Positions 16,646 to 25,495 of a DNA stretch of 64,000 nucleotides are shown piece by piece; positions within the stretch are counted from its first letter, which is position 1; each line of letters begins with the position of its first letter. The position numbers were made by a program, and so were the translations under genes. Origin of the DNA: Bacteroidota bacterium (GTDB lineage: Bacteria; Bacteroidota; Bacteroidia; UBA4408). The stretch spans positions 186,001-250,000 of the forward strand of contig JADKHO010000001.1 in NCBI GenBank assembly GCA_016721765.1, read 5' to 3'. The notes under the pieces are model-generated. The model had not been told where the DNA came from. It did no database searches and was given only the letters and a program-made list of their open reading frames with translations.

Positions 16646-17830
16646 TTAGTTGTTGTAAAGTTTGTTGTACCGCAATGCTGCTTTTTGAGTATTTTTTTTA
16701 TAGGCTGCTGCATTGTAAATCCCAATGGTGAAACATGCCGCACCGGCAACTAAAAATGCACTTGAAAGAAGTTGTTTCTGGTAAAGCTCGTCACCATGCA
16801 TGTGATGATTTAATGCATCGGCAAGTATTCCAAATCCGGCAATTGTAAGTGGTATATCAGCAAAAATTATATAGCGCAACAGCTTTCCCTTTCTGGCCGT
16901 TTCAATTTTTTGTTGAATTACGGGATCGTGCTTTTTTAGCATAATTTCTTGTAACTGATACTCATCTTTTAATTCTCCTTGATATACAAACTGATGTGAA
17001 TTAAGTAGGACAATTGGAGGTTGATTCGAAGTTTTGCTTTTATCAATTTTGTGGGTATACACGCTTTGTTCTAACCTGTTTTCTGTTCTGTTTTCATTGT
17101 ATGCATCAACTGCCTTTTGTAAGTGCTTGGTGCGAAGGTTGTTCACTCGAATGGAATAACTAACGGTCATTGCAGATGCAAAAAGACATGCTATTCCTTT
17201 TTGCCGATCAAGCTTCATGCTTTCTGAGCTTTGATACAGGTTAGTATTATTGAACATGTAGTATGCTCCCACCGCAGCCATTGGTATAGCTAAAAAGCCT
17301 AAATAACTTTGAGTTTGATAGCTTTTCGCCTTGCTTACATTCAAATTTATAACAGGATTGTGTTGCGCCCGTAAAAAACGATTTAATCCATTCCCTTTTA
17401 AAACCCTATTATTTGCACTGAAACAATTTCTTCTTTCGCGGTAGCCAAAATTTTCAAACTCAATTGGGGCAAGTAATTTATTGCCGATAACGGGTTGCGT
17501 TATGTTTTGGTTGGAAGTATTTGAAGAAGCAGTATCATAAGCAATAGTTCCTGTGGAGCTTGGCGAATTTTTTCTACGCCAAGGTGCAACATATTCAAAC
17601 TTGTCGACTGTGCCGTTTTGGTATTTTACTTTTTCCACCTCGTACTTATTCAAAATGTACAAAGGGCCGTCGGGGTTTTCGATTTTTTTATATTTTACTT
17701 CTAGGGTGCTTATTTCTTTTACGTAGCCTATAGAAATGGAATTATTTCGAAGTTGTATGGTATCCTGCCCGTATGATAATTTTAGGATTGCTGTTAGGGC
17801 GAAGTTTAATAGGAAAGATTTTTTTGTCAT
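16646..17830 (-). CDS. exported protein of unknown function with membrane segments
   Basis: About 394 aa from ATG at 17830, where the signal peptide starts (MTKKSFLLNFALTAILKLSYG). An upstream ATG at 17875 adds 15 residues. The N-terminal beta-rich segment (IQLRNNSISIGYVKEISTLE, VKYKKIENPDGPLYILNKYE) resembles small domains found in Bacteroidota secreted proteins. Hydrophobic helices occur at about residues 185-205, 220-240, 330-350 and 360-382. It precedes the CsgG-like gene on the same strand (35-133 bp apart, depending on start choice), so the two may form an operon. No family name can be supported. Confidence 0.55.
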   Translation of the reverse strand: MTKKSFLLNFALTAILKLSYGQDTIQLRNNSISIGYVKEISTLEVKYKKIENPDGPLYILNKYEVEKVKYQNGTVDKFEYVAPWRRKNSPSSTGTIAYDTASSNTSNQNITQPVIGNKLLAPIEFENFGYRERRNCFSANNRVLKGNGLNRFLRAQHNPVINLNVSKAKSYQTQSYLGFLAIPMAAVGAYYMFNNTNLYQSSESMKLDRQKGIACLFASAMTVSYSIRVNNLRTKHLQKAVDAYNENRTENRLEQSVYTHKIDKSKTSNQPPIVLLNSHQFVYQGELKDEYQLQEIMLKKHDPVIQQKIETARKGKLLRYIIFADIPLTIAGFGILADALNHHMHGDELYQKQLLSSAFLVAGAACFTIGIYNAAAYKKNTQKAALRYNKLYNN

Positions 17831-17947
17831 GAGAAATAGTTTTAGATTTTTTTTTGGCAAAACTAGGACTGACAAAGGCTCCGCTAAAACTGACTTTTGC
17901 TCTTTGATTTATATTTTCCGCAATTCTTGCATCTTCTCATCTAAAAA

Positions 17948-17993
17948 ATCTGATTCAAGATTCATTATTTGCGATTTTCGCAAATCTGATTCA
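17948..17993. promoter_or_regulatory. palindrome in a divergent promoter region
   Basis: ATTTGCGA (17967-17974) and TCGCAAAT (17978-17985) form a perfect 8-bp inverted repeat around TTT, flanked by two direct copies of AATCTGATTCA (17948-17958 and 17983-17993). It lies about 60 bp before the HTH gene and 140 bp before the divergent gene at 17830. A regulator binding site is plausible, but the binder is unknown. Confidence 0.45.
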
Positions 17994-18052
17994 CGGAATT
18001 ATTATATATTGCAAATAATTGTCAATAGCTTTATCATTCTTCACTAACATTT

Positions 18053-19069
18053 ATGTCAACTAATTTGAAAGAATCCGCTCAATTGATTTTTTTTCAGCAG
18101 CTAAAAAGTGCTTTACCTACAAGTATTTCTTTGGTAGATGCGCTGGCAGATTTGCTACAACTGAGTAACGATAGTGTTTATCGTCGATTACGTGGTGAAA
18201 CAGCTTTAAGCATTGAAGAAATTTCTGCCATCTGCATACATTTTAAAATTTCGTTCGATTCCTTTATGCATAGCGGGAACGATGGTCAAGTAAACTTTTC
18301 TTACCATCAACTCAACAGCGGCGTAAACTCATTTAAGGAGTATTTATTGAGCATCAAAAAAGACTTAGAAAAATTGGCTCAATTTCCGGAGAGTCAAATT
18401 TTATTTGCAGCTGAAGACGTGCCTGTATTTCATCATTTTGAACAACCGCTTTTAGCTGCTTTTAAAATTTTTTACTGGAATAAATCCTTCCTGAATGACA
18501 AAGAATTAGAAAACCAAAAATTTGATGTTAAGCTCATTCCGCAAGATTTGATTGCATTGGGTAAATCAGTGTATGAAGGTTATACAAAAGTTCCTTCGAT
18601 TGAAATTTGGAGTGACGATACTGTTAATAGCACCTTTAAACAGATTGAATTTTATTGGGAATCCGGAGTATTTAAATCAAAAGAAGATGCCTTAGAAATT
18701 TGTGCCGAAATGAATCAAATGTTGCAACGCATTAGCAGACAAGCCGAGCTAAACACTAAATTAATTAAGAATGGAAAATCAATTAATGAAGTCCAAAACT
18801 ACGCTTTGTATCACAGCGATGTGATGATAGGCAACAATTGCATTTTAGCCAATACCGGTAGTGCCCGCGCCAGCTATATCTCCTGTTTCAGTTTTAATTC
18901 GATGGTTACTACCAATCAAAGTTTTTGCAATGAAACAGATATTTGGTTAAAAAATTTGATTCGCAAATCCAATTTAATAAGTGGTGTAGCTGAAAAGCAA
19001 CGCTACCGCTATTTTAAAAAGATGGATGAATTGATGAGAAAGCTAATTGAAAAGATTGAAAACGATTAG
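18053..19069 (+). CDS. helix-turn-helix DNA-binding regulator
   Basis: 338 aa. Residues 22-70 form an HTH unit: LADLLQLSNDSVYRRLRGETA with a recognition-helix pattern, then LSIEEISAICIHFKISFDSFM. The rest is a helical domain of unknown ligand, resembling other Bacteroidota regulators with an N-terminal BetR/XRE-like HTH. A few Cys residues (ALEICAEMN, YISCFSF) are present without an obvious metal site. It lies divergent from the secreted pair at 15385-17830, with a palindrome between them, so it may regulate that pair or itself. Confidence 0.7.
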   Translation: MSTNLKESAQLIFFQQLKSALPTSISLVDALADLLQLSNDSVYRRLRGETALSIEEISAICIHFKISFDSFMHSGNDGQVNFSYHQLNSGVNSFKEYLLSIKKDLEKLAQFPESQILFAAEDVPVFHHFEQPLLAAFKIFYWNKSFLNDKELENQKFDVKLIPQDLIALGKSVYEGYTKVPSIEIWSDDTVNSTFKQIEFYWESGVFKSKEDALEICAEMNQMLQRISRQAELNTKLIKNGKSINEVQNYALYHSDVMIGNNCILANTGSARASYISCFSFNSMVTTNQSFCNETDIWLKNLIRKSNLISGVAEKQRYRYFKKMDELMRKLIEKIEND

Positions 19070-19107
19070 CGAGAAAGTGCGTGAATGTCTTCACTCCGGA
19101 ACGAGAT

Positions 19108-19635
19108 TTATTTCCCAAACAATCCGCCCAACATTCCACCAATACCGCCTGAATTTGAGCCGCTTGAAATTTTACCGGCTAAGTCTTTCAAATCCCCATT
19201 TCCGGATAGGAGGCTGGATAAATCAAGCCCTTGTGTTTTTCCACCGCTGAGTGAATTTAAAATTCCCCCTAAATCAAAACTGCTGTCATTGGGGTCGTTG
19301 GTTTTAGTAACCAACTGATTCATAACTGAGGGAACTAAGCTTGAAGTAACGGATTGAGCCGCATCAGCCGATAATCCAAATTTACTCATTAAAGAACCAC
19401 TTACACTGCTAATTACCTGGCTTACCACAGGATTATTAGTTAATCCCGCTTTTCCACCCAAGGTGTTAAGCACATCCGAAAGGTTTCCTGCGCCTAATTG
19501 GCCTTTCAAACTTTCCATAATCGAAGAAGAGGTGTGTGAAATAACAGCCTCATTTTTTTCATTTGGTACCGCTGCATTATTAATAATGGCTTCACCTGCA
19601 TTACTTTTAACCAATTCCAATAAATTCTCGAACAT
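19108..19635 (-). CDS. DUF937-like small protein
   Basis: 175 aa from ATG at 19635 (MFENLLELVKSNAGEAIINN). The longer frame upstream adds 23 unconvincing residues. The sequence has short helical repeats, VISQVISSV...LMSKFGLSADAAQSVTSSLVPSVM, and Gly-rich tails ending GGIGGMLGGLFGK, as in DUF937-family proteins. No signal peptide or membrane segment is seen. The function of the family is unknown. It lies back to back with the next gene. Confidence 0.7.
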   Translation of the reverse strand: MFENLLELVKSNAGEAIINNAAVPNEKNEAVISHTSSSIMESLKGQLGAGNLSDVLNTLGGKAGLTNNPVVSQVISSVSGSLMSKFGLSADAAQSVTSSLVPSVMNQLVTKTNDPNDSSFDLGGILNSLSGGKTQGLDLSSLLSGNGDLKDLAGKISSGSNSGGIGGMLGGLFGK

Positions 19636-19703
19636 CGCTTTTAGTATAAATTTTATGTGTTGTTGTTGCGGGTAAATATATTGAAATTTATACATTAGCA
19701 TCA

Positions 19704-20216
19704 ATGAAAAAGAAAGCTTGCACCTACACCACTACCATTTTAAAATTCGATAAACAAGGTGAAAAAACCGGTTGGACTTACATTGTTGTTCCTACAGATG
19801 TGGCGCAACAATTGAATCCCGGAGTAAGAAAATCATTTCAAGTAAAAGGAAAGCTGGATGCGTTTTCTTTTTCGGGGATGAATTTGCTACCTATGGGAGA
19901 AGGGGAATTTATTCTTGCTTTAAAAGCAGATGTGCGCAAGGCAATCGGCAAAAAACACGGTGCCATGCTACAGGTGCAATTAGAAGTTGATACATCCGAA
20001 TACCAAATTAACGCTGAATTCTTAACCTGTTTGAAAGATGCACCCGAAGCAGATAAAATTTTTTCGGCAATGCCAGCCTCCCATCAACGCTATTATTCCA
20101 AATGGATTGAAAGCGCCAAAACAGATACCACCCGAGCCAAACGTATTGCCCTAGCCGTGAATAGTTTCATTAAGAAACAAACATTCGCGGAAATGCTGCG
20201 GGCGAAATCGATTTGA
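19704..20216 (+). CDS. DUF1905 / YdeI-OmdA family protein
   Basis: 170 aa. The N-terminal half, KGKLDAF...LLPMGEGEFILALKADVRKAIGKKHGAMLQVQLEVD, matches DUF1905. The C-terminal half, MPASHQRYYSKWIESAKTDTTRAKRI, matches the bacteriocin-protection YdeI/OmdA domain, with the conserved HQR.Y..WI.....T..RI pattern. The two are commonly fused. It is cytosolic with no clear partner, and the start codon lies 68 bases from the divergent DUF937-like gene. Confidence 0.8.
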   Translation: MKKKACTYTTTILKFDKQGEKTGWTYIVVPTDVAQQLNPGVRKSFQVKGKLDAFSFSGMNLLPMGEGEFILALKADVRKAIGKKHGAMLQVQLEVDTSEYQINAEFLTCLKDAPEADKIFSAMPASHQRYYSKWIESAKTDTTRAKRIALAVNSFIKKQTFAEMLRAKSI

Positions 20217-20662
20217 TTAGTTGATGTGTTGATTAGCTGATTAGCCGATTAGCTGATTTGTTGATTATCCATTTTTATAAAGATTGTCCTCCTGAACGGA
20301 GTCGAAGGGGGATGCGGATTAACGAATTTATATATCCCCCGCCGGCGGGGGTAGGGGGTGGATTGGAACGCTGATTTTTTAGGATGATTATGATTTTTTT
20401 AAGATTTGCTTTTGATGCGGTGAATCCCGAGTTTTTTACGGAACGCGGATGGTTCTATTTTTTGTATCCCCCGCCGGCGGGGGCAGGGGGTGGAATGGAA
20501 CGCTGATTTTTTAGGATGATTATGATTTTTTTAAGATTTGATGGATTGATTTGGAAATGTATTTTTTAGATTTATACTATGTATTATATGTCACCCTCAG
20601 CGAAGTCGAAGAGTATTAATTGGCTAATCGGCTAATCAACACATCAGCTAATCAGCTAATCA
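20213..20662. repeat. inverted GATTAGC-unit repeats bracketing a convergent intergenic region
   Basis: The left edge (20213-20268) has GTTGATTAGCTGATTAGC units. The right edge (20615-20662) has the inverted form (GCTAATCAGCTAATCAAC). The right repeat runs through the dnaE stop codon, so the last codons VLLIS of dnaE are repeat-derived. The middle holds two GC-palindrome repeats. No gene is seen. Confidence 0.65.
20332..20541. repeat. two copies of the GC-palindrome intergenic repeat
   Basis: The 16-bp palindrome CCCCCGCCGGCGGGGG occurs at 20336-20351 and 20468-20483. Each copy is followed by AGGGGGTGGA(T/A)TGGAACG and CTGATTTTTTAGGATGATTA. Spacing is 132 bp. Confidence 0.85.
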
Positions 20663-23600
20663 ACAAAACGGATGTATCCTCACTAATATCAGCGCGGGTG
20701 ATGTAATCGAGTTTTTCCATTTCCATTACATCTAAACTGTAAAAACCAAATTCTTCTACTACTTTTCCGCTTATCCGGTAACAACCGCTTCCGCGAAAGG
20801 GATATTGCTTGAGCACATTGGGAAAGTGCGTGGTATCAATCCATTTACCGTTTCTATCCAAAAAAGTTCCGAAAGCCATTTCATCGCCTCGCTTGGTGCG
20901 CGTGCGTTTGCGTGTAACGTGATAGCCTACAATAGAAACTATTTTTCCTAACTGTTCCGGGAATAAAGCAGCTGAATGTAAAAAGAATTTACCTTGATAA
21001 CTCTGCGGCACGGCATCTGCATCTTGTTCATTTCTTTGTGCCTTTGTGCCTTCTTGTCCTCCCCAATTCTTCAACAAATTAAAAGGAGAACACAAAGGAA
21101 AACCAAGAATTTCAATTTCATCCCAGGCATCGTCGAGTGAGTGGTGATACAAAGGGGGCAAGGTAAATTCTCTGTGCTCCACTTCAAATAATTCATGCCG
21201 GGCTGCCGTCTTTTTTTCGGCTCCTATTAAGGTATGAATGTCCCATAGCAATTGCTTTTTACTTCTTCCGCTAAAGCGAAATGCACCTACACGAATTAAT
21301 ATGCGCAACTGCTCCACTGCAATGCTTAGGCGCTGCATAAAATTTTCGAGCGAGCTAAACATCCCGTTAAGGTTACGTTCCTGTAAAATCAACTCAATTA
21401 CTTTGTGCTCCAATTCTGCGCAGTGCGACAAACCGATGTAAATATTATTCCCATAAATAGTGGTAAGGCTTTCGCTTTTATTGATGTGCGGAGCGTGAAT
21501 GTTGGCGCCACACATGCGGGCTTCGTGAAAATAAGTTTCGGTGCTGTAAAAACCTCCGCCATTGTTTATCACAGCCACCATATACTCCAGTGGGAAATAG
21601 GTTTTAAGGTACATGCATTGATAACTTTCCACTGCATAAGAAGCGGAATGCCCTTTGCTGAATGCGTATCCCGCAAAGCTTTCAATTTGCCGCCACACCT
21701 CTTTGGTAATTTCATCGGGGTAACCAATGGCTTTGCAGTTGGCGAAATATTTTTCTTCTACTTTTTTAAATTCCTCACGGCCCCTGTATTTCCCGCTCAT
21801 GCCGCGGCGCAACATGTCGGCTTCGGTGAGGGTGAGCTGTGCAAAATGATGCGCCACTTTTATTACATCTTCCTGATACACCATCACGCCAAAGGTTTCA
21901 GCCATGAGCTCTTCCATGAGTGGATGAATGTAGGTTCTGCGCTCGGGGTCGTGAAAGCGTAAAATGTATTCGCGCATCATTCCGCTTTGCGCTACTCCCG
22001 GACGAATGATGGAACTTGCCGCCACCAAATCGAGGTAAGTGGATGCACGCAGTTTACGCAGCAACATGCGCATGGCAGGCGATTCCACATAAAAGCAGCC
22101 CATCAAATTGGCTTGTTGCAAATTACTACGCACTTGCGCATCCTGCTTAAAGCGGCTTACATCGTGTATGTCGATGGTGATGGATTGATTTTGTTTTACA
22201 ATATCCACCGCATCTTTCATTTTACCCAAACCTCGTTGCGAGAGAATATCAAATTTATAAAGCCCCACATCTTCTGCCTCGAGCATACTGAACTGCGTGA
22301 GCGGATAACCTTTGGGTGGAATATCCAATGCCGTGTAATAGGTAATTGGTTTTTCGGAAATTAATATTCCTCCTGCATGCACACTTAGGTGGCTGGGCAA
22401 ATCGTGAATGCGGTTGCTGTACTGAAAAATTAATTTCGAAACGGAATCCATCTGTTGTGCTTGAAATTCGCGGGATTGCAATACATCAATTTCGCCCGGA
22501 GGCAAGCCAAATACTTTTCCTAATTCCCGAATTACTGAATCCTTTTGAAAAGTGCTATAGGTAGCCAATAGCGCCACTTTATCTTTTCCAAAACGCGAAC
22601 GGTTAAAAATATAATCGGTTACATCGTCGCGGTCGTTCCACGAAAAATCAATATCAAAATCGGGCGGACTGGTACGCGAGGCATTGATGAAACGTTCGAA
22701 ATACAAATCCAAATCGATGGGATCCACATCGGTGATGCGCAGCAAATAAGCCACCAGCGAATTGGCGCCACTTCCTCGACCTACGTAATAATAATTTTTA
22801 GATTGAGCATAGCGCACAATGTCCCAATTGATGAGGAAATAAGAAGTATAACCTTGTGAGGTGATGGCATCAATCTCTTTTTTAAAGCGCTCTTCAAACA
22901 CCTTGTTTTGTGTGGGATAGCGATAGGTGAGATTATCTTTACACAGTTTCATCAGCAGTTCCACATCTTCGGCAGCGCTGCCGGTATAAAACTTTCGGTT
23001 TTTGTTTGTTTTAAATTCAAAATCGATGTTGCATTCTTCCAGCAATTTTTCGGTGTTGCGGAGCAGGTGTGGATAGTCTTTGTATAGCTGTTTTAATTCG
23101 GGAAGTGACATTATAAGCTCATCCGCAGGAGCTTGTTCTTCCGATTCGAGTTTACTCAACAAACAATTTTTATCAATTGCACGCAACAAGCGGTGGGTAT
23201 TAAAATCGCTTTTGTTGCGGAAAGTAAGTGGCGCATGCACCAGCAGCTTGTGCAGGTGAAATCGAAACTTAGAACTTTGAAGTTTAAAAAAATCCTTTAC
23301 CGAAACCGCAATATATTCCTGCTCCTCCAATCTTTCTTGCATCGCCAGGAAAGTTGCGCTATTCACTTTTGGAGTCGAGGTTTGAAAGTCCTGCATGGAG
23401 TTGCTGAAAAGGATAAATGATAAAGGCATTTTGAAATTTCGGTGCCCTCATCGGAAAAGGCTCTTTGCTTTGTAAATGCTGCGACAAAAAAATATTTAGC
23501 TCATTAAAACCTTCCGCATTTTTTGCAATGCCATGGTAGCATTGTCGATTGCCATTCCTAAAATCGATGCCTGCCACCGCTTTTATGTGGAAGCGTGGAG

Positions 23601-23751
23601 CAAGCCGAAAAAAATCGAGTATGCCGGAAGTGTTATTGATGTCGGTAAGTGCTACTGTGCTAAATCCCTTTTGATAGGCTTCACGGAGTAAGTCTTCGGG
23701 CGACATGACTCCGTATTTTAAACTGAAATAGGAATGTGTGTTGAGTAGCAT
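20652..23751 (-). CDS. DNA polymerase III alpha subunit, DnaE (error-prone DnaE2-like context), frameshifted
   Basis: C-family polymerase. The N-terminal PHP domain (NTHSYFSLKYGVMSPEDLL, VALTDINNTSG, GIDFRNG) reads from ATG at 23751. The polymerase core carries YYYVGRGSGANSLVAYLL and the catalytic-aspartate block TSPPDFDIDFSWNDRD, then the fingers and an HhH-like KGHSASYAVESYQCMYLKTY. The PHP part ends in a stop at 23359 while the rest is open in another frame upstream to about 23430. One extra base, or two missing, between about 23360 and 23430 explains it, giving about 1033 aa. A GC-palindrome-type SOS-like operator lies 40 bp upstream. The divergent SRAP gene and the nearby Y-family polymerase support a damage-tolerance role rather than replication. 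It may be a pseudogene if the shift is real. Confidence 0.85.
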
Positions 23752-23790
23752 GACTAGGTTTTACACTTTTATAAATAGCAATATGTTTTA

Positions 23791-23817
23791 CATAATGATT
23801 GCAATACAATCATTATG
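23791..23817. promoter_or_regulatory. candidate SOS-like operator 1 (dnaE/yedK region)
   Basis: A perfect inverted repeat: arm CATAATGATTG (23791-23801), spacer CAATA, arm CAATCATTATG (23807-23817). It is 40 bp upstream of the dnaE start. The core GATTG-N5-CAATC recurs at 23927 and, with changes, at 32688 and 32712. Confidence 0.65.
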
Positions 23818-23926
23818 CTTCTTTCAAATATAGGCATTGAAGTTTTATAAGTCAATATATTTAGTACTTAAATGAATTTTAATTAAAAACATCTTTGCGT
23901 AGGTAATTATATTTTAATTTATCATT

Positions 23927-23941
23927 GATTGTATTACAATC
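23927..23941. promoter_or_regulatory. candidate SOS-like operator 2 (dnaE/yedK region)
   Basis: GATTGTATTACAATC: 5-bp arms GATTG and CAATC around TATTA, matching the core of operator 1 on the opposite spacer strand (TATTA versus CAATA class). It lies 164 bp before the SRAP/YedK start. Confidence 0.55.
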
Positions 23942-23984
23942 CTTTTTTATATAACTTACTACTTAAAATAGTGTACACTTGACC

Positions 23985-24010
23985 ACCCCCTGCCCCCGCC
24001 GGCGGGGGAT
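23985..24010. repeat. GC-palindrome repeat, inverted partial copy
   Basis: CCACCCCCTGCCCCCGCCGG continuing to GGGGGATA. The 16-bp palindrome is at 23993-24008, in the opposite orientation to the copies at 20.3-20.5 kb. The rest of the 23752-24104 intergenic DNA is AT-rich and holds the two operators. Confidence 0.8.
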
Positions 24011-24104
24011 AGATTTTGTTTGTAGAGAAATGATTTTTAATTTTATAACTTTGGTTTGCTGTATCATTTTATGAACTGCTCACACACTTGCTAAACTTAC
24101 TCTT

Positions 24105-24848
24105 ATGTGTTACAACGTTGCCTATATTGAAAAGCGGGGAGATAAATATGCTGCGCGCTACAAGGAGATTGTAACTGAGCAGCTGGAGTTAAATTTGGAT
24201 GCGATAGAAATTCCGAGCAATTATTTTATCAGTGGATTTACACATGCTAAACTACCTCTTGTAAAGCACGATGGCATTGAGCTCTATTCCTGGGGATTGA
24301 TACCGAGTTGGATTAAAGATACTGAAAACGCTAAGGACATCCGTACCAAAACCTTGAATGCTATGGGCGAAACAGCTTTCGAAAAACCTTCCTTCCGTAA
24401 AAGTATGGCGGGCAAAAGAGGCATTTTGGGTGTGAGTGGATTTTACGAATGGCGTGAAGAACACAAATTGAAATATCCGTATTTTATAAAAGCACGCGAC
24501 GAGGAATTTACAAGTCTGGCCTGCATTTACGAAGAATGGATGGACCGCAAAACAGGGGAAGTTTTTCCCACTTTTTCGATACTTACCACTCCTGCAAATC
24601 CATTAATGGAAAAAATTCACAACAGTAAAATGCGTATGCCGCTTATCTTGAATCGCAGAGATGAAGCCGCTTGGATAAATCCGGAACTGCCTGCAGAAGA
24701 GGTAAAAAAATTAATTAAACCCTTTGATGAACGCAAGATGGAAGCCTACACTGTTTCGCAATTTGTGAACAATGCGCGCAATAACCGCAATGTGCCGGAA
24801 GCTATTGTACCGGTGGAATATCCGGAGTTGCTGTTGTTGGATTTATAA
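24105..24848 (+). CDS. yedK: SOS response-associated peptidase (SRAP / YedK-HMCES family)
   Basis: 247 aa. Cys2 in MCYNVAYIEK is the residue that forms the thiazolidine crosslink with abasic sites in single-stranded DNA. The family blocks YSWGLIPSWIKDTENAKDIR, GFYEWRE and LTTPANPLMEKIHNSKMRMPLIL (with the conserved His) follow. The C-terminal FVNNARNNRN is close to the family VNSVRNDG-type motif. SRAP proteins shield abasic sites and are often next to SOS genes. Here it is divergent from the dnaE-type polymerase, with shared operators between them. Confidence 0.92.
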   Translation: MCYNVAYIEKRGDKYAARYKEIVTEQLELNLDAIEIPSNYFISGFTHAKLPLVKHDGIELYSWGLIPSWIKDTENAKDIRTKTLNAMGETAFEKPSFRKSMAGKRGILGVSGFYEWREEHKLKYPYFIKARDEEFTSLACIYEEWMDRKTGEVFPTFSILTTPANPLMEKIHNSKMRMPLILNRRDEAAWINPELPAEEVKKLIKPFDERKMEAYTVSQFVNNARNNRNVPEAIVPVEYPELLLLDL

Positions 24849-25050
24849 AAATGATAACCGCGAAAACGCCATAGTGCATTTCCTCTTAAGTGTAAAGTAA
24901 AAAAAACTGTTTTGAACAACCTCGTGGTTGGTGAGGGTTTCGATTTTACCACTAAACCTGACACTGAGAACCAATTATTTATTCAACACAATTGTGCCTG
25001 AGGAGCAGTGAACCGCCACTTTTTCCCAGCCTGTGTTCTAGCCAGTTTTT

Positions 25051-25398
25051 CTATTGGTCCATTTTGCAGAGTCTATAAAAAGTAATTCCTTTTCTAGATT
25101 TGGCCACCTCTCCATTTTTTTCAAATGCCCAAACATTATGAAATTTAATTTCATTGTCCATTAGAACAACTTTATTCCCTCTTAACCTCCAATTTCCCTT
25201 AGCTACAATTTTCTTGTTTGAAAATGAAAAGTCTTGATAATAATATGTATGGTCAGAATTAATAATCAATTTGATTTGGGCCGGATCGGATGCAGAAACA
25301 CCATATGTCCCAATAAACTGGTCAGAATTCTTATTTGCAAATGAAGACATTAATATAACTATTACTAGAAATGTCAGTGTTTTAATTGTTGTTGTCAT
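25051..25398 (-). CDS. small exported protein of unknown function
   Basis: 115 aa. It has a hydrophobic N-terminal segment (TLTFLVIVILMSSFA, residues 8-22), a likely signal peptide, then a strand-rich part with GTYGVSASDPAQIKLIINSD, YYYQDFSFSNKKIVAKGNWR and GNKVVLMDNEIKFHNVWAFEK. The layout resembles small lipocalin-like or NlpE-like beta domains, but no family can be named. The 24849-25050 gap shows nothing recognisable. Confidence 0.55.
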   Translation of the reverse strand: MTTTIKTLTFLVIVILMSSFANKNSDQFIGTYGVSASDPAQIKLIINSDHTYYYQDFSFSNKKIVAKGNWRLRGNKVVLMDNEIKFHNVWAFEKNGEVAKSRKGITFYRLCKMDQ

Positions 25399-25495
25399 AA
25401 TTATTTTGTTTTTAACTGTTAAGTATCTTTGTGAAATAGGCTATAACACATAGGTTTCCGAAAGTCAGCGAAATTTTTGGATAGAAAAAGAATTT

